Below the pieces are notes generated by a model. It searched no databases, had not been told where the DNA came from, and saw nothing but the letters and a program-made list of their open reading frames with translations. A stretch of 64,000 nt of DNA. Source: Flammeovirgaceae bacterium (lineage in GTDB: Bacteria; Bacteroidota; Bacteroidia; Cytophagales; Cyclobacteriaceae). The translations under genes were made by a program, and so were the position numbers. The stretch covers positions 558,001 to 622,000 of the forward strand of contig JACJYU010000001.1 of NCBI GenBank assembly GCA_020635915.1, given 5' to 3'. Shown piece by piece: positions 27,075-36,653 of this stretch (the stretch's first letter is position 1; each line of letters starts with the position of its first letter).

Positions 27075-29075
27075 CTATTTTTTGGTGCCCACAGTGGCCC
27101 CCATTTTTGGATTGCCCAGGTACTTATCAAACCATTCCTTATAACGTGAATAGCGGTCCACCTGATAGCTGGGTGTTCGTATCCCATGAAACTGGTTGGG
27201 GTAAACCACAAACCCTGTGGGCACTCCCAAAGACTTCAGGGCCTGGTACATTTGCTCACTCCCTACGGGGGGCACGTTGAAATCTTTCTCCCCCACCATG
27301 TATAGGGTGGGGGTCTTTACTTTTTCTATGTTAAAGAAAGGTGACGATAGCTCCATCCATTTTTTTTGTGTTTTCCAGGGCACGCCCAACTCCGCTTCGT
27401 ACTGTTTGGTATACTGGTCGGTGCCGTACAAAGAAAACCAGAGGGCGCTGCCGGCACCACTGGTTGCCGCCTTAAACCGGGAATCGGCTGCGGTGATATA
27501 GTCGGTCAAAATCCCGCCATAGCTCCATCCCCCTACCCCCAGGCGATCAGGGTCGGCTTTTCCTTCCTTTATAAGATAGTCCACCGCCCCGATCAGGTCC
27601 ATTACTTCTTTGTTTCCCCAATCGGCATAGATGGCCCGGCTATAGTCCATGCCCCGGCCGTTGCTACCACGGTAATTGACATTGGCCACGGCATAGCCAT
27701 TGGCCGCATGCAGTTGGGAAATCAAATCGAATGAAAAATCGTCTTGCCCGGTAGGGCCGCCATGTATCCAAAGTATAAGGGGCAGTTTTTTGTTTTTTGG
27801 GGCCCCGGCAGGCCATACCAAAAGGCTGCCCACGTCCGTGCCGTCCTTGCTTTTGGAGTTAAAGGCCTCCACGGAGGCCAGGGCCAACGGTTTCAAAAAA
27901 TCATCCTGCACATGGGTAAGGCGTGTGGCCGTTGCCCCTTCTATGGCGTATACTTCAAATGGCATAAGCGCGTCACCGCCCAGGGCGGCCCATTGGTTGC
28001 CAGGCCCGCGATGCAATGACCTGAATACCCTGTCACCGCTGGTGATTTTTTTCATCCCCCCGGTGGTGGCATCAAACGACACCACGTGCATCCTGCGGTC
28101 ATCGGCCATAGTCGTAAAGATGGACTTGCCGTCCTGCGACCAAAAGGGCGCCCCCATGTCCCGGTCGACTTGTGAGGAAATTATCCTGGGCGCGCCCCCG
28201 GAGGCGGCAATGACCGCTATTTGCGGCTGGTCATAAATGTCGTATTCAGGTGTCCTGGACTTTAAATAAGCGATGGATTTTCCATCAGGGCTCCAGGCAG
28301 GGGCATCGTCCGCGTCTTCCCATGTGGTCAATTGCCGGGGCGCGGCCCCCTGTTTGGCATCCATGATCCAAATATCCGTGTTGCCGTTGCGGTCCGCGTT
28401 GGGGGTGCGGTTGCTTACAAAGGCAATTTGTTTGGAGTCCGGGGACCAGGCAGGGGACCCATCGTCAAAATCACCGGTTGTCAGGGTGTCCAGTGCCTGT
28501 GTGGCCACATCCAGCACATAAAGGTGTTCCCTCTTTCGTTCCAGGTAGCCCTGGCCATCTGCCTTAAAGTGGTACCGGTCTATAACAATTGGTTTTTTGG
28601 TCTTCTTTTTCCCTTCGTCTTCGGCAGGGTCCTGGTCCTTGATCACCAACACTATCTTTTTCGAATCCGGGCTCCATTCATAGTCGCTGATGTCCACTTT
28701 CAGGCCCGTGAGCAACACGGCCTCGCCCCCCCTCCTGTCCATTTTCCATACCTGGCTTGACTTGGCATCGTACCTGGAAGATAAAAAGGTGATGTATTTT
28801 CCGTCAGGCGACCACCGGGGCGTGCCTTCGCTTTCCGGGCTGGCGGTAAGGCGTATGTTTTCCTTCCCGTCCCAGCCCACCATCCAGATGTCCGTGTCAT
28901 ATTTGTCCTTGGCGGAATCGGGCGAGCTTACCGTATAGGCCACCCACTTGCCATCGGGGGAAACCTGGGGGCTGCCTACTGACTTTAGCCGGTACACATC
29001 GGAAGGCTGAATGGGCCTTTGTGAAAAAGATGGGAACGCCAGGGCCCCCAAAAACAGGATTGCGAAAACTTTCAT
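27075..29075 (-). CDS. Secreted S9-family prolyl-oligopeptidase-type peptidase
   Basis: A 666-residue exported serine peptidase. A signal peptide covers about residues 1-18. Residues 20-390 form a WD40/TolB-like propeller with repeated W-S-P-D-G/S-K motifs. Residues about 420-650 are the alpha/beta hydrolase with Ser518 in G-G-W-S-Y-G-G, Asp598 in G-E-K-D-F and His630 in N-Q-F-H-G. These enzymes release di- or oligopeptides from peptides in the periplasm. It is followed after 2 bp by the SGNH hydrolase gene. The exact specificity (dipeptidyl versus acylaminoacyl) cannot be fixed from sequence alone. Confidence 0.92.
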   Translation of the reverse strand: MKVFAILFLGALAFPSFSQRPIQPSDVYRLKSVGSPQVSPDGKWVAYTVSSPDSAKDKYDTDIWMVGWDGKENIRLTASPESEGTPRWSPDGKYITFLSSRYDAKSSQVWKMDRRGGEAVLLTGLKVDISDYEWSPDSKKIVLVIKDQDPAEDEGKKKTKKPIVIDRYHFKADGQGYLERKREHLYVLDVATQALDTLTTGDFDDGSPAWSPDSKQIAFVSNRTPNADRNGNTDIWIMDAKQGAAPRQLTTWEDADDAPAWSPDGKSIAYLKSRTPEYDIYDQPQIAVIAASGGAPRIISSQVDRDMGAPFWSQDGKSIFTTMADDRRMHVVSFDATTGGMKKITSGDRVFRSLHRGPGNQWAALGGDALMPFEVYAIEGATATRLTHVQDDFLKPLALASVEAFNSKSKDGTDVGSLLVWPAGAPKNKKLPLILWIHGGPTGQDDFSFDLISQLHAANGYAVANVNYRGSNGRGMDYSRAIYADWGNKEVMDLIGAVDYLIKEGKADPDRLGVGGWSYGGILTDYITAADSRFKAATSGAGSALWFSLYGTDQYTKQYEAELGVPWKTQKKWMELSSPFFNIEKVKTPTLYMVGEKDFNVPPVGSEQMYQALKSLGVPTGFVVYPNQFHGIRTPSYQVDRYSRYKEWFDKYLGNPKMGATVGTKK

Positions 29076-29146
29076 AAGGGTTTTACATTTTAACCCAAAT
29101 TAGAAAACTTTTTTATTCCTGTAAATAAATGTTTTGGGTGGTGATA

Positions 29147-30382
29147 TTACTCGAACCTCAGGGATTCAATCGGATCGAGTTGGGATGCCTTAAAAGCAGG
29201 GTAATATCCAGACAACAGGCCTACTACAATACAAATGATGAGCCCCACCAGCATCCAGAGCCAGGGCACTACGAAACTATCAATACCGATGGCGCTTGAT
29301 ATCAGGTTGCCGATGCCGATGCCCATAATGATGCCGGCCACACCGCCCAAAATGCAAACCACTATGGCCTCGATAATAAATTGCTGCCTGATGCGGAGCG
29401 GGGTGGCCCCCAGGGCCTTCCGTACGCCCACTTCGCGCGTACGCTCCGTCACCGACACCATCATGATGTTCATCAACGCAATGGACGCGCCCAGCAAAGT
29501 GATAAAGCCGACCCCAAAACCACCGATGCGCAGGGCCCCGGTCAGGCTTTCAAGGTTCTCTGCCAGGGTTTCACTTTTTTCCAGTTCAAAGGAATTGGGC
29601 TCCCCCACCCTGTCCTGCCTGATGGTGCGCATCAGCCCGGTGGCTTCGCCCATCGCCAACTCCAGTTGCGAGGCATCGCTTATCCCCACGGTAAGGTTGT
29701 ATTCCAAGCCCCTTCCCCCGGCCAATTGGTTGGCCACAATCACCGGCACAAAAACCATATTGTCGTAATTGTCTTCCGATAACTGCCCTTTTTCCACCAG
29801 CACGCCTATCACCCTGAACCGTGTCCCTTTAAAGGACACTTCGGCATTCAGGGGGTCCTCGTTGTCGTCAAAGATGGCCTCCACTACCTTGGCGCCCAAT
29901 ACGGCCACCTTGCTTCCATATTCGATCTCAATGGAAGAAAAGTTCCTGCCTTTGTCCAAGTCCAGGCCTTTGATGGCCAGGTACTCATCGTTGACGCCCA
30001 TAACGGCCACATTGGGGTTGGTTTTGTGTGATTTGTGCTTGATCTCGGCAATGGAGGTAAGGTTTGCCGACAGGCTGACCGATGAGGGTATGGAATAGCG
30101 GGCCATGAACTTCTCCATGTCCTGAAGGTAAACCGGCCGCACAACTTCTTCCTTTACCCCTTGCTGGCTCCGGTTCCTGTTCCTTTTGGAATATATGTCA
30201 AAGGTATTTACCCCGAGGGAGGACAAACTTTCGGCAACGGAGTGTTCTATCCCGTCAATTGCGGTAAGGATGCCTACCAGGGAAGTAATGCCTATGGCCA
30301 CGATAAGCGCGGTAAGGACGGACCTCAGGAGGTTGGCCTGAACCGACCTCAAACCTTCCCTAAAATTTTCGAGCAAATTCAT
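29147..30382 (-). CDS. MacB/FtsX-type ABC transporter permease
   Basis: A 411-residue permease with the MacB order: one N-terminal transmembrane helix (about 18-40), a periplasmic domain (about 45-280), then three C-terminal transmembrane helices with the family motif R-T-R-E-V-G-V-R-K-A-L-G-A near residue 315-330 and L-D-P-I-E-S-L-R-F-E at the end. It should work as a homodimer with a separate LolD/MacB-class ATPase, but none is next to it; the ybbA-type ATPase is about 5 kb away with its own permease. It may export small molecules or handle lipoproteins. It lies 71 bp upstream of the S9 peptidase gene. Confidence 0.88.
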   Translation of the reverse strand: MNLLENFREGLRSVQANLLRSVLTALIVAIGITSLVGILTAIDGIEHSVAESLSSLGVNTFDIYSKRNRNRSQQGVKEEVVRPVYLQDMEKFMARYSIPSSVSLSANLTSIAEIKHKSHKTNPNVAVMGVNDEYLAIKGLDLDKGRNFSSIEIEYGSKVAVLGAKVVEAIFDDNEDPLNAEVSFKGTRFRVIGVLVEKGQLSEDNYDNMVFVPVIVANQLAGGRGLEYNLTVGISDASQLELAMGEATGLMRTIRQDRVGEPNSFELEKSETLAENLESLTGALRIGGFGVGFITLLGASIALMNIMMVSVTERTREVGVRKALGATPLRIRQQFIIEAIVVCILGGVAGIIMGIGIGNLISSAIGIDSFVVPWLWMLVGLIICIVVGLLSGYYPAFKASQLDPIESLRFE

Positions 30383-30474
30383 TCAAAAATAACCTAGGTT
30401 GCAAAATCAAAAGTAGGAATTGGCCGTTGTATATAAGACTACCAAGCCCTTAAATTGTTACATTCGTACCGCCA

Positions 30475-31746
30475 ATGAGGGAACTAACGATGAGGCTGCT
30501 TATTTTGTTGTTTTTTCTAACGGCCGGCCGGCTGGCTTTCGCCAATTATGTGTTCATACCCATGGACACCAAACAGGCCAACCACCTAAAGGCCTATGGA
30601 ATCGCCTATTGGGTACTTAAAAATGACATAGAGGTGGACTGGCTCCTCAATTACAGGGGCGGCAGTTTTATGTGCAAATACCAGCCTGCCATACAAAACG
30701 AACTGGTGGTAAGGGGCGTTAGCTTCGAAATCATATCCGATGCGCAGGCCAACGGCATCATCGCGGAAATCGCCAGCCCTGCCGTGAACTACGACCTCAT
30801 GAAACTGGAGAAATACCCCAAAATCGCGGTGTACTCCCCCAAGAGCAAACAACCCTGGGACGATGCCGTGACCCTTGTGCTCACCTATGCCGAGATCCCT
30901 TACGATGTGATTTTCGATGACGAAATCATGAGGGGCGATTTGCCAAAATACGATTGGCTCCACCTTCACCACGAAGACTTTACGGGGCAATATGGAAAAT
31001 TCTACGGGAGTTATGCCAATATGCCCTGGTACATAGAAGCCCAGAAAGAAGCGGAGGAAATGGCCAGGAGGAACGGGTTTCACAAAGTATCCCAGCTCAA
31101 ACTGGCCGTGGCCAAACGAATAAAGGAATTTGTTGCCGGTGGCGGGTTTCTTTTTGCCATGTGCTCGGCCACGGATTCTTTTGACATCGCCTTGTCCGCG
31201 GAAGGCGTGGACATTTGCGAACGCATGTACGATGGCGACCCTGCCGACCCGCAGGCACAGGAAAAACTCGATTACGAAAAAACCCTGGCCTTCACCAACT
31301 TCCGCCTTTCAAGGGACCCCTACCAATATGAGTTTTCCGACATCGACAACAATGCCCCGGAAAGGGGGCTGCGCCAGGACAATGATTACTTCAACCTTTT
31401 TGAGTTTTCTGCCAAATGGGACCCCATCCCTACCATGCTGACACAAAACCACACCCGGGTCATCAAGGGGTTTTATGGCCAGACCACCGGCTTTAAGAAA
31501 CATTTGGTAAAGCCCGATGTGGTGATCATGGGCGAAAACCGTGACATCCAGGAAGTCAAATACCTGCATGGCGTACTGGGCAAGGGCTTTTACACATTTT
31601 ACGGTGGCCACGACCCGGAAGATTACCAACATACCGTGGGGGAAGAGCCAACGGACCTGAGCCTGCACCCCAACTCCCCAGGCTACAGGCTGATCCTGAA
31701 CAATATCCTGTTCCCCGCGGCAAAAAAGAAAAAGCAAAAGACGTAA
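30475..31746 (+). CDS. Secreted protein of an uncharacterised Bacteroidota family
   Basis: A 423-residue protein with a signal peptide (hydrophobic core ending A-F-A). The start of the mature part, Y-V-F-I-P-M-D...N-H-L-K-A-Y-G-I-A-Y-W, followed by W-L-L-N-Y-R-G-G-S-F, is a pattern I associate with a conserved Bacteroidota family sometimes labelled asparagine synthetase B. I see no glutamine-amidotransferase Cys at position 2 nor an ATP-pyrophosphatase motif, so that label is unsafe. Conserved-looking motifs such as H-L-H-H-E-D-F-T-G-Q and F-Y-G-G-H-D-P-E-D suggest a metal-binding or hydrolase fold. ATG 30490 is an alternative start. It is monocistronic. Confidence 0.75.
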   Translation: MRELTMRLLILLFFLTAGRLAFANYVFIPMDTKQANHLKAYGIAYWVLKNDIEVDWLLNYRGGSFMCKYQPAIQNELVVRGVSFEIISDAQANGIIAEIASPAVNYDLMKLEKYPKIAVYSPKSKQPWDDAVTLVLTYAEIPYDVIFDDEIMRGDLPKYDWLHLHHEDFTGQYGKFYGSYANMPWYIEAQKEAEEMARRNGFHKVSQLKLAVAKRIKEFVAGGGFLFAMCSATDSFDIALSAEGVDICERMYDGDPADPQAQEKLDYEKTLAFTNFRLSRDPYQYEFSDIDNNAPERGLRQDNDYFNLFEFSAKWDPIPTMLTQNHTRVIKGFYGQTTGFKKHLVKPDVVIMGENRDIQEVKYLHGVLGKGFYTFYGGHDPEDYQHTVGEEPTDLSLHPNSPGYRLILNNILFPAAKKKKQKT

Positions 31747-31851
31747 GGCCCTTTAAGCCGGGCCGCAATCCAAAAAAAACAATGCCAGGTTGGGGCTGCT
31801 CGGTCCTACCCTCCCTTGGAGGGGGCCTCCAGGGTGGCCTTAATTTTAATC

Positions 31852-32451
31852 CTAGTGCATCCTGTCTGCCCGTACTTCCAAAGTGGACACAATCGCTGCC
31901 TCTTCCTTCAGCAATTCACGCCAACGGCCCTCCACCTCATCCGCGCTTTTGTATTCCTTGGCCAGCGACAAAAAAGTTTTGTAATGGCCCGCTTCGCTCA
32001 CCATCAGTTCATAGTAGAACTTACTTAACCCCGCATCGCCAATTTCCTTCCACAGCAGCCGGAACCGTTCACAACTTCGCGCTTCGATCAACGCGTTCAG
32101 GAGCAACCGTTCCACCAACTGGTCCACGCGCCCGCCCCCTTTCCTGATGGCCTTTTGCAGTTGCTCCACATATTCGTCTTTGCGGGGCTTGCCAAACGGC
32201 ATTCCCCTTTTTTTGAGTTCGTCCATCACCCTTTCAAAATGGCCCCACTCTTCCGCCACTATGGGCACAAGGGTTTCCACCATCCGGGCCATTTCAGGAT
32301 ATTGAACGATCAAAGAGATGCACGATGACGCTGCCTTTTGCTCGCAATAGGCATGGTCAATAAGGATATCCTGAATATTCTTTTCGGCTATGTTGGCCCA
32401 TCTCGGGTCGGTGGGAAGGTTCAATCCCAAAACGTGTTTTTCCATGGTCAA
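31852..32451 (-). CDS. miaE: tRNA-(ms2io6A)-hydroxylase
   Basis: A 199-residue diiron ferritin-like enzyme that hydroxylates the isopentenyl group of ms2i6A at tRNA position 37. The diiron ligands appear as E-x-x-x-x-S-C in the first helix pair, E-E-W-G-H-F-E-R-V near residue 88-96 and E-A-R-S-C-E-R-F then E-A-G-H-Y-K-T-F later. Length and motif order match the family. Its ATG overlaps the porin gene stop (ATGA), so it is translated from the lpxK-porin-miaE operon. The protein does not look truncated. Confidence 0.9.
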   Translation of the reverse strand: MTMEKHVLGLNLPTDPRWANIAEKNIQDILIDHAYCEQKAASSCISLIVQYPEMARMVETLVPIVAEEWGHFERVMDELKKRGMPFGKPRKDEYVEQLQKAIRKGGGRVDQLVERLLLNALIEARSCERFRLLWKEIGDAGLSKFYYELMVSEAGHYKTFLSLAKEYKSADEVEGRWRELLKEEAAIVSTLEVRADRMH

Positions 32452-34415
32452 TCGAATAGCAAAAGTTCAAACCCAAAATCCAATATGTTGCGCTGGCCGG
32501 GATAAACGGGCGTGGCCAGGTACCCCGATTGGGTAAAGGCCTGCACCAGGTTGTTGTACTTGAAGAAAAAGCGGCCGCGTTTCATTTTGCCGTTGAAAAA
32601 AACATTTGTTAAAGGGAAGGAGGGCGATTCCACCTCGTCCTGCACATAGAACTGTTGTATGGCCGGGTCATACCCGTAGTCGTAATAAGCCGATTTCCAA
32701 TGAAAACCGATTCCTATCTGCACCTGCAGGTGTTTGTTGAAAACCTGGTTTTCGTATGCCAATTGGGCATTCACAAACAGCCGGGGCACCTGCAGCGCGC
32801 CCTCGTCATTGGTGGGCAGCGTGGAATAAACAACCTGTGGCCGCAGGTGGAAATTCCTGAAAAAACGGACCTCGAGCCTGAGTTCAGGGGACAGCAACTC
32901 CTGTTTGCCGGATGACTGCTGGGGAAGAACTTGCTGGGAAGTACCCGCAAAAACACCCTTCCTGAAGTAGATATAATCCCTCAATTGCGTGAACGTAACG
33001 CCCGGGGACACGAACAACCTGCCCCATTGGGCCTTGCCAAAAACGGAAAGCTGTGTGGAAAAAGTATTTTTAAAACGATTGTTCCATAAGTCAAAAGAAC
33101 CGCGATAGGCATTGTACACAAACGGTGGCTTTGACAATAGCTGAACGGCACGGGCATCCAGCCACCTGGACCTTAAAGTGGCCTCCACCCTGTAATTGCC
33201 CCCGTCCAAATACTCCAACCAGCCGGTAAGGTGGGTGAGTGAGTCATGTTCATAGGAAAGGCGCCCGCCAATGTAATATTCGTCATCCGTTAGGGGGATG
33301 TCCAATGTGTCTTCCGTAATATATTTATATCGAAATTTATATGACCGCACTTTGACGTACCCGTTGTAGAACAACTTACCTACCTTTCCCTTAGCGCCCA
33401 GTTCGTTGGCCCAATAGGAAAAACGCGTGCTGTCGCTAATGTCGTTGGGGGTGCTGTCCACGTTAACGGTATTGTCATAATAGTCAGGTGGGTCGGTATC
33501 CAGGTTGTCTTTGTACGTATTCACTTTTTTTCCCAGGTCGGATTGATGGTAAAACTGAAGGGCCTTCCCAATGGTATATTGGTGAAAGAGGTGGGCCTGG
33601 TTTTGCAGTTGCACGCTGCCTGCATCTGTCAACTTGGGCGCGTTGTTGGGATCAAAAAGGGACCGGTAGGTGGAGTCCGTGGCGGTGGCCACGGTGTTGA
33701 TACCACCCATTTCCACCACACTGTGCCGTATCCTCCTATAATTGAAGAGAACCATGTATTTGCCATTTTCCGTACGGTATGCGGTGTATAGGTCATAATA
33801 GTGGCTTACCGTTTGCCGGTCGCCCTTGCCGTTCCGTTGAACCTGTTTGTCCACCAGGATGGGCCGGTAGTTAAACCCAAAGTTCCATCGCTTGTTGATG
33901 TTCCGGCTAAACTCGATCCGGGTCATGGCCCTGCCCTGCCCGCCCCATATCAGCTTCATCTTGGTGTATGGCGATTTTGTATCGAAGTACAGGGGGCTTT
34001 CCGTAAGGAAATACTGATCGTACGCCCTGAACCCGGTGGACACACCGATGTCGCCCCCCACTTCCGGAAAAACCGGGTACAATGCCGTGCCCACATTGCC
34101 CAGGTCTTTATACGTATGGTTGAACCGCTCAACGTAACCCCATCGATGGTAGTCCCGGATGGAGGTATCAATAGGCTGGTAGTTGTCCCGGCCATAGAAC
34201 AGGTCTTCTTCGGTGGTCCACTTTGTGGTGTTGGGGCCATAGACGTTCCGGGTGGAATCGTCCACCACCTGCGACCCCCTTCTTTGCGCCATGGCACCGG
34301 CACCGCATAAAACAACAAAAAAGAAAATTGCCATGGTGGCCGTCCATGCCCTTGGCCCCTTGCCGGGGCAAAAGTGCTTTGGGGTTGCTAATAAGGCTTG
34401 TACAGATAAAAACAC
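32448..34415 (-). CDS. Putative outer-membrane porin (Bacteroidota family)
   Basis: About 655 residues. After a hydrophobic leader ending A-M-A-Q, the protein is rich in alternating beta strands with aromatic girdle residues and ends in F-G-F-E-L-L-L-F-D, as expected of an outer-membrane barrel. The T-Y-K-D-L-G-N-V-G-T-A-L-Y-P segment near residue 100 is typical of the Bacteroidota family called putative porin. The listed start is a GTG at 34415; an ATG at 34334 would give a shorter leader without basic residues. It sits 15 bp after lpxK and overlaps miaE by 4 bp. Substrate unknown. Confidence 0.8.
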   Translation of the reverse strand: MFLSVQALLATPKHFCPGKGPRAWTATMAIFFFVVLCGAGAMAQRRGSQVVDDSTRNVYGPNTTKWTTEEDLFYGRDNYQPIDTSIRDYHRWGYVERFNHTYKDLGNVGTALYPVFPEVGGDIGVSTGFRAYDQYFLTESPLYFDTKSPYTKMKLIWGGQGRAMTRIEFSRNINKRWNFGFNYRPILVDKQVQRNGKGDRQTVSHYYDLYTAYRTENGKYMVLFNYRRIRHSVVEMGGINTVATATDSTYRSLFDPNNAPKLTDAGSVQLQNQAHLFHQYTIGKALQFYHQSDLGKKVNTYKDNLDTDPPDYYDNTVNVDSTPNDISDSTRFSYWANELGAKGKVGKLFYNGYVKVRSYKFRYKYITEDTLDIPLTDDEYYIGGRLSYEHDSLTHLTGWLEYLDGGNYRVEATLRSRWLDARAVQLLSKPPFVYNAYRGSFDLWNNRFKNTFSTQLSVFGKAQWGRLFVSPGVTFTQLRDYIYFRKGVFAGTSQQVLPQQSSGKQELLSPELRLEVRFFRNFHLRPQVVYSTLPTNDEGALQVPRLFVNAQLAYENQVFNKHLQVQIGIGFHWKSAYYDYGYDPAIQQFYVQDEVESPSFPLTNVFFNGKMKRGRFFFKYNNLVQAFTQSGYLATPVYPGQRNILDFGFELLLFD

Positions 34416-34430
34416 AGGCGCAAAGATAAC

Positions 34431-35498
34431 TTACTCGTCAACAGGATTTGGCTTGGCCGAGGCCTTTTCAATGGCCTTGCGCACCAGGCTATCAAATTCC
34501 GCTCCATTTTCCACAAAATCCATTTCGATGGGCAAGAAAAAGCAATTGAGGTCCAGCAGCAACTCGTTGAATTGCGGGCCCAGCAAACGGACCATGTCCT
34601 TTTCCGTGGTGAGGATGGATGGTTTTTCTTCCTGCCCGTCAATGAAATCCCGAAACTGGGCAATGTCCTTCACCGTGTAGGAATGGTGGTCCTTGAATTT
34701 ATAATGCCTGACCAACTCAAAGTTGGCATTGACAAAATCCTCCAAAGGCTGCGGCTTGGCAATCCCCGAAAGCAGGACAACCTTTGAAGTAATGGGCACA
34801 TGGGTACGTTGAAAAGGCTGTGGGGGGCCATACCGGATAAAAGAGAAAAAAATTGGCTTCCCGGCCGCATACTTTTCGATTTCTTTTTTCACTACCTGTT
34901 GGCGGGCCTTGTCCATTACTTCCGTGCACTTTGTCACGATTATAATGTCGGCACGTTGTGCACCTTTCCGTGCTTCCCGCAACCGGCCCATAGGCAAGAG
35001 GAAATCCTTATAAAAGGGTTTTTCAAATTGGGTAAGTAAAATATTCAGGTGGGGGGCCACGCTTCGGTGTTGGTAAGCATCGTCAAGCAGCACCAGGGAA
35101 GTGCCGGGATGCTCCTGAAGGATATTGGGGATGGCGAAAGCCCTGTCCTCGCCCACCACCACTTTTACTTGCCCACCAAAGTTCCTGTAAAACTGGAATG
35201 GCTCGTCCCCCAGCGTGGACGCATTGTCGCTGGGCGAAGCAAAGCGCAAGCCCCTGGTGCGCCTGCCGTACCCACGGCTTAAGGTGGCAATGGCATAGTC
35301 GTCTTTCAGCAGCCTGATCAGGTATTCGATGGTGGGTGTTTTGCCCGACCCCCCCAGGTTCAGGTTGCCCACATTCACCACGGGAACTTCAAAGCGAAAT
35401 GACCTTTTGTGGCCAATGTTGTATAGGTGGTTTCTTATATCAGTGGCCACCCTGAAGGCCACCGAAAACGGAAACAGCATCGCGTTCAACACACTCAT
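34431..35498 (-). CDS. lpxK: Tetraacyldisaccharide 4'-kinase
   Basis: A 355-residue inner-membrane-associated kinase that phosphorylates the 4' position of the lipid A disaccharide. The P-loop G-N-L-N-L-G-G-S-G-K-T is at 44-54 within the family pattern V-P-V-V-N-V-G-N-L-N-L-G-G. A hydrophobic N-terminal helix anchors it, and D-D-A-Y-Q-H-R (family D-D-G-x-Q-H) carries catalytic residues. Its presence indicates lipid A and an outer membrane. It heads a minus-strand operon with the porin and miaE and is divergent from the Nif3-like gene across 48 bp. Confidence 0.95.
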   Translation of the reverse strand: MSVLNAMLFPFSVAFRVATDIRNHLYNIGHKRSFRFEVPVVNVGNLNLGGSGKTPTIEYLIRLLKDDYAIATLSRGYGRRTRGLRFASPSDNASTLGDEPFQFYRNFGGQVKVVVGEDRAFAIPNILQEHPGTSLVLLDDAYQHRSVAPHLNILLTQFEKPFYKDFLLPMGRLREARKGAQRADIIIVTKCTEVMDKARQQVVKKEIEKYAAGKPIFFSFIRYGPPQPFQRTHVPITSKVVLLSGIAKPQPLEDFVNANFELVRHYKFKDHHSYTVKDIAQFRDFIDGQEEKPSILTTEKDMVRLLGPQFNELLLDLNCFFLPIEMDFVENGAEFDSLVRKAIEKASAKPNPVDE

Positions 35499-35513
35499 CC
35501 CTATGGAGACTTA

Positions 35514-35529
35514 TAACTTTGTATTTTTG
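35514..35529 (+). promoter_or_regulatory. Candidate -7 boxes for the Nif3-like operon
   Basis: Two overlapping matches to TAnnTTTG are present: TAACTTTG at 35514-35521 and TATTTTTG at 35522-35529. The start codon at 35547 follows 17-25 nt later, a normal leader. No TTG -33 element is obvious because the upstream DNA is lpxK coding sequence. Confidence 0.4.
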
Positions 35530-35546
35530 CCAAAACTAAGCATTCG

Positions 35547-36650
35547 ATGGAAACCATAAGGATAAAAGACGTTACGTCCCACCTGGAAACATTGGCCCCC
35601 CTGGCCTATCAGGAGGGCTACGACAACAGTGGCCTGATCACCGGCCGCCCCGACTGGGAGGTAAAGGGCATACTGGTCACCCTGGACTGCACGGAAATGG
35701 TGGTGGACGAGGCCGTCCGCCTGCAATGCAACCTCATCATCGCCCACCACCCCATCGTTTTCAAGGGGTTGAAGCAACTCACCGGCAAGGATTACGTGCA
35801 ACGCACCCTGATCAAAGCCATTAAGAACGACATCGCCATTTATGCCATTCATACCAACCTGGACAACGTAAGGCACGGGGTCAACCATAAAATCGCTGAA
35901 AAGATAGGCCTGGCCGACCTGAAAGTGCTCGCCCCCAGGCCACAAACCCTTTCCAAGCTGGTCACCTTTGTGCCCACGGATGCCACCCAGGCCGTGTTGG
36001 ATGCCTTGCACGGGGCCGGGGCCGGCAACATAGGCAACTATAAAAATTGCAGTTTCAGGATTGCGGGCACGGGCACCTTTCAGCCCAACGAAGCAGCAAA
36101 CCCCCATGTGGGTCAAGCCGGGAAACTGGAACATGTGGAAGAAAGCCGCGTGGAGGTCATATTCCCTTCTGAAATGGGGCATAAAGTCATTTCGGCCTTA
36201 AAGGGAGCCCACCCTTATGAAGAAGTCGCGTACTACCTCACCCCATTGAACAATGAAAACCAAGGGGTAGGCGCGGGCGTAATTGGCGTGCTGGAGGCAC
36301 CGGTTGAACCAAAGGCCTTTTTGGGGCGTTTAAAAGTTGTAATGAACACCGCCTGCATCCGGCACACCGCACTCCCTGATAAGCCTGTGGAAAAAGTGGC
36401 GATATGTGGGGGGGCAGGCAGTTTTCTCCTCCCAGTGGCCAAGGCACAGGGGGCAGATGTGTTCGTTTCGGCCGATTTCAAATACCACGAATTCTTTGAT
36501 GCCGATGGGCAAATCCTCATAGCCGATATCGGGCACTACGAAAGCGAACAATTCACGAAAGACCTTTTAAAGGATGTTTTGGAAGAAAAATTTACTAATT
36601 TTGCAGTCTGTTTTTCAAAATCGGTCACCAATCCAATAAGTTATTTGTAA
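35547..36650 (+). CDS. Nif3-like dinuclear metal-centre protein
   Basis: A 367-residue NIF3/DUF34 protein. Metal ligands are visible as A-H-H-P (His67, His68) and I-H-T-N-L-D (His102, Asp106) in the N-terminal part and G-H-Y-E-S-E near the C-terminus. The long insert of about 120 residues in the middle, ending G-A-H-P-Y-E-E-V-A-Y-Y, is the PII-like domain of the YqfO-type members. The family has been linked to GTP cyclohydrolase-like or metal-chaperone roles, not resolved here. The DUF164 gene starts 3 bp after its stop, as in many Bacteroidota. Confidence 0.9.
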   Translation: METIRIKDVTSHLETLAPLAYQEGYDNSGLITGRPDWEVKGILVTLDCTEMVVDEAVRLQCNLIIAHHPIVFKGLKQLTGKDYVQRTLIKAIKNDIAIYAIHTNLDNVRHGVNHKIAEKIGLADLKVLAPRPQTLSKLVTFVPTDATQAVLDALHGAGAGNIGNYKNCSFRIAGTGTFQPNEAANPHVGQAGKLEHVEESRVEVIFPSEMGHKVISALKGAHPYEEVAYYLTPLNNENQGVGAGVIGVLEAPVEPKAFLGRLKVVMNTACIRHTALPDKPVEKVAICGGAGSFLLPVAKAQGADVFVSADFKYHEFFDADGQILIADIGHYESEQFTKDLLKDVLEEKFTNFAVCFSKSVTNPISYL

Positions 36651-36653
36651 GTA

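Noticed and set aside
30475..31746. Naming this gene asparagine synthetase B
   Set aside because: The protein is exported and shows neither the N-terminal amidotransferase Cys nor an ATP-pyrophosphatase motif.
31809..31823. CCCTCC-CTT-GGAGGG hairpin between the convergent secreted-protein and miaE genes
   Set aside because: The stem is short and no T-run follows in either direction, so it is too weak to call a terminator.
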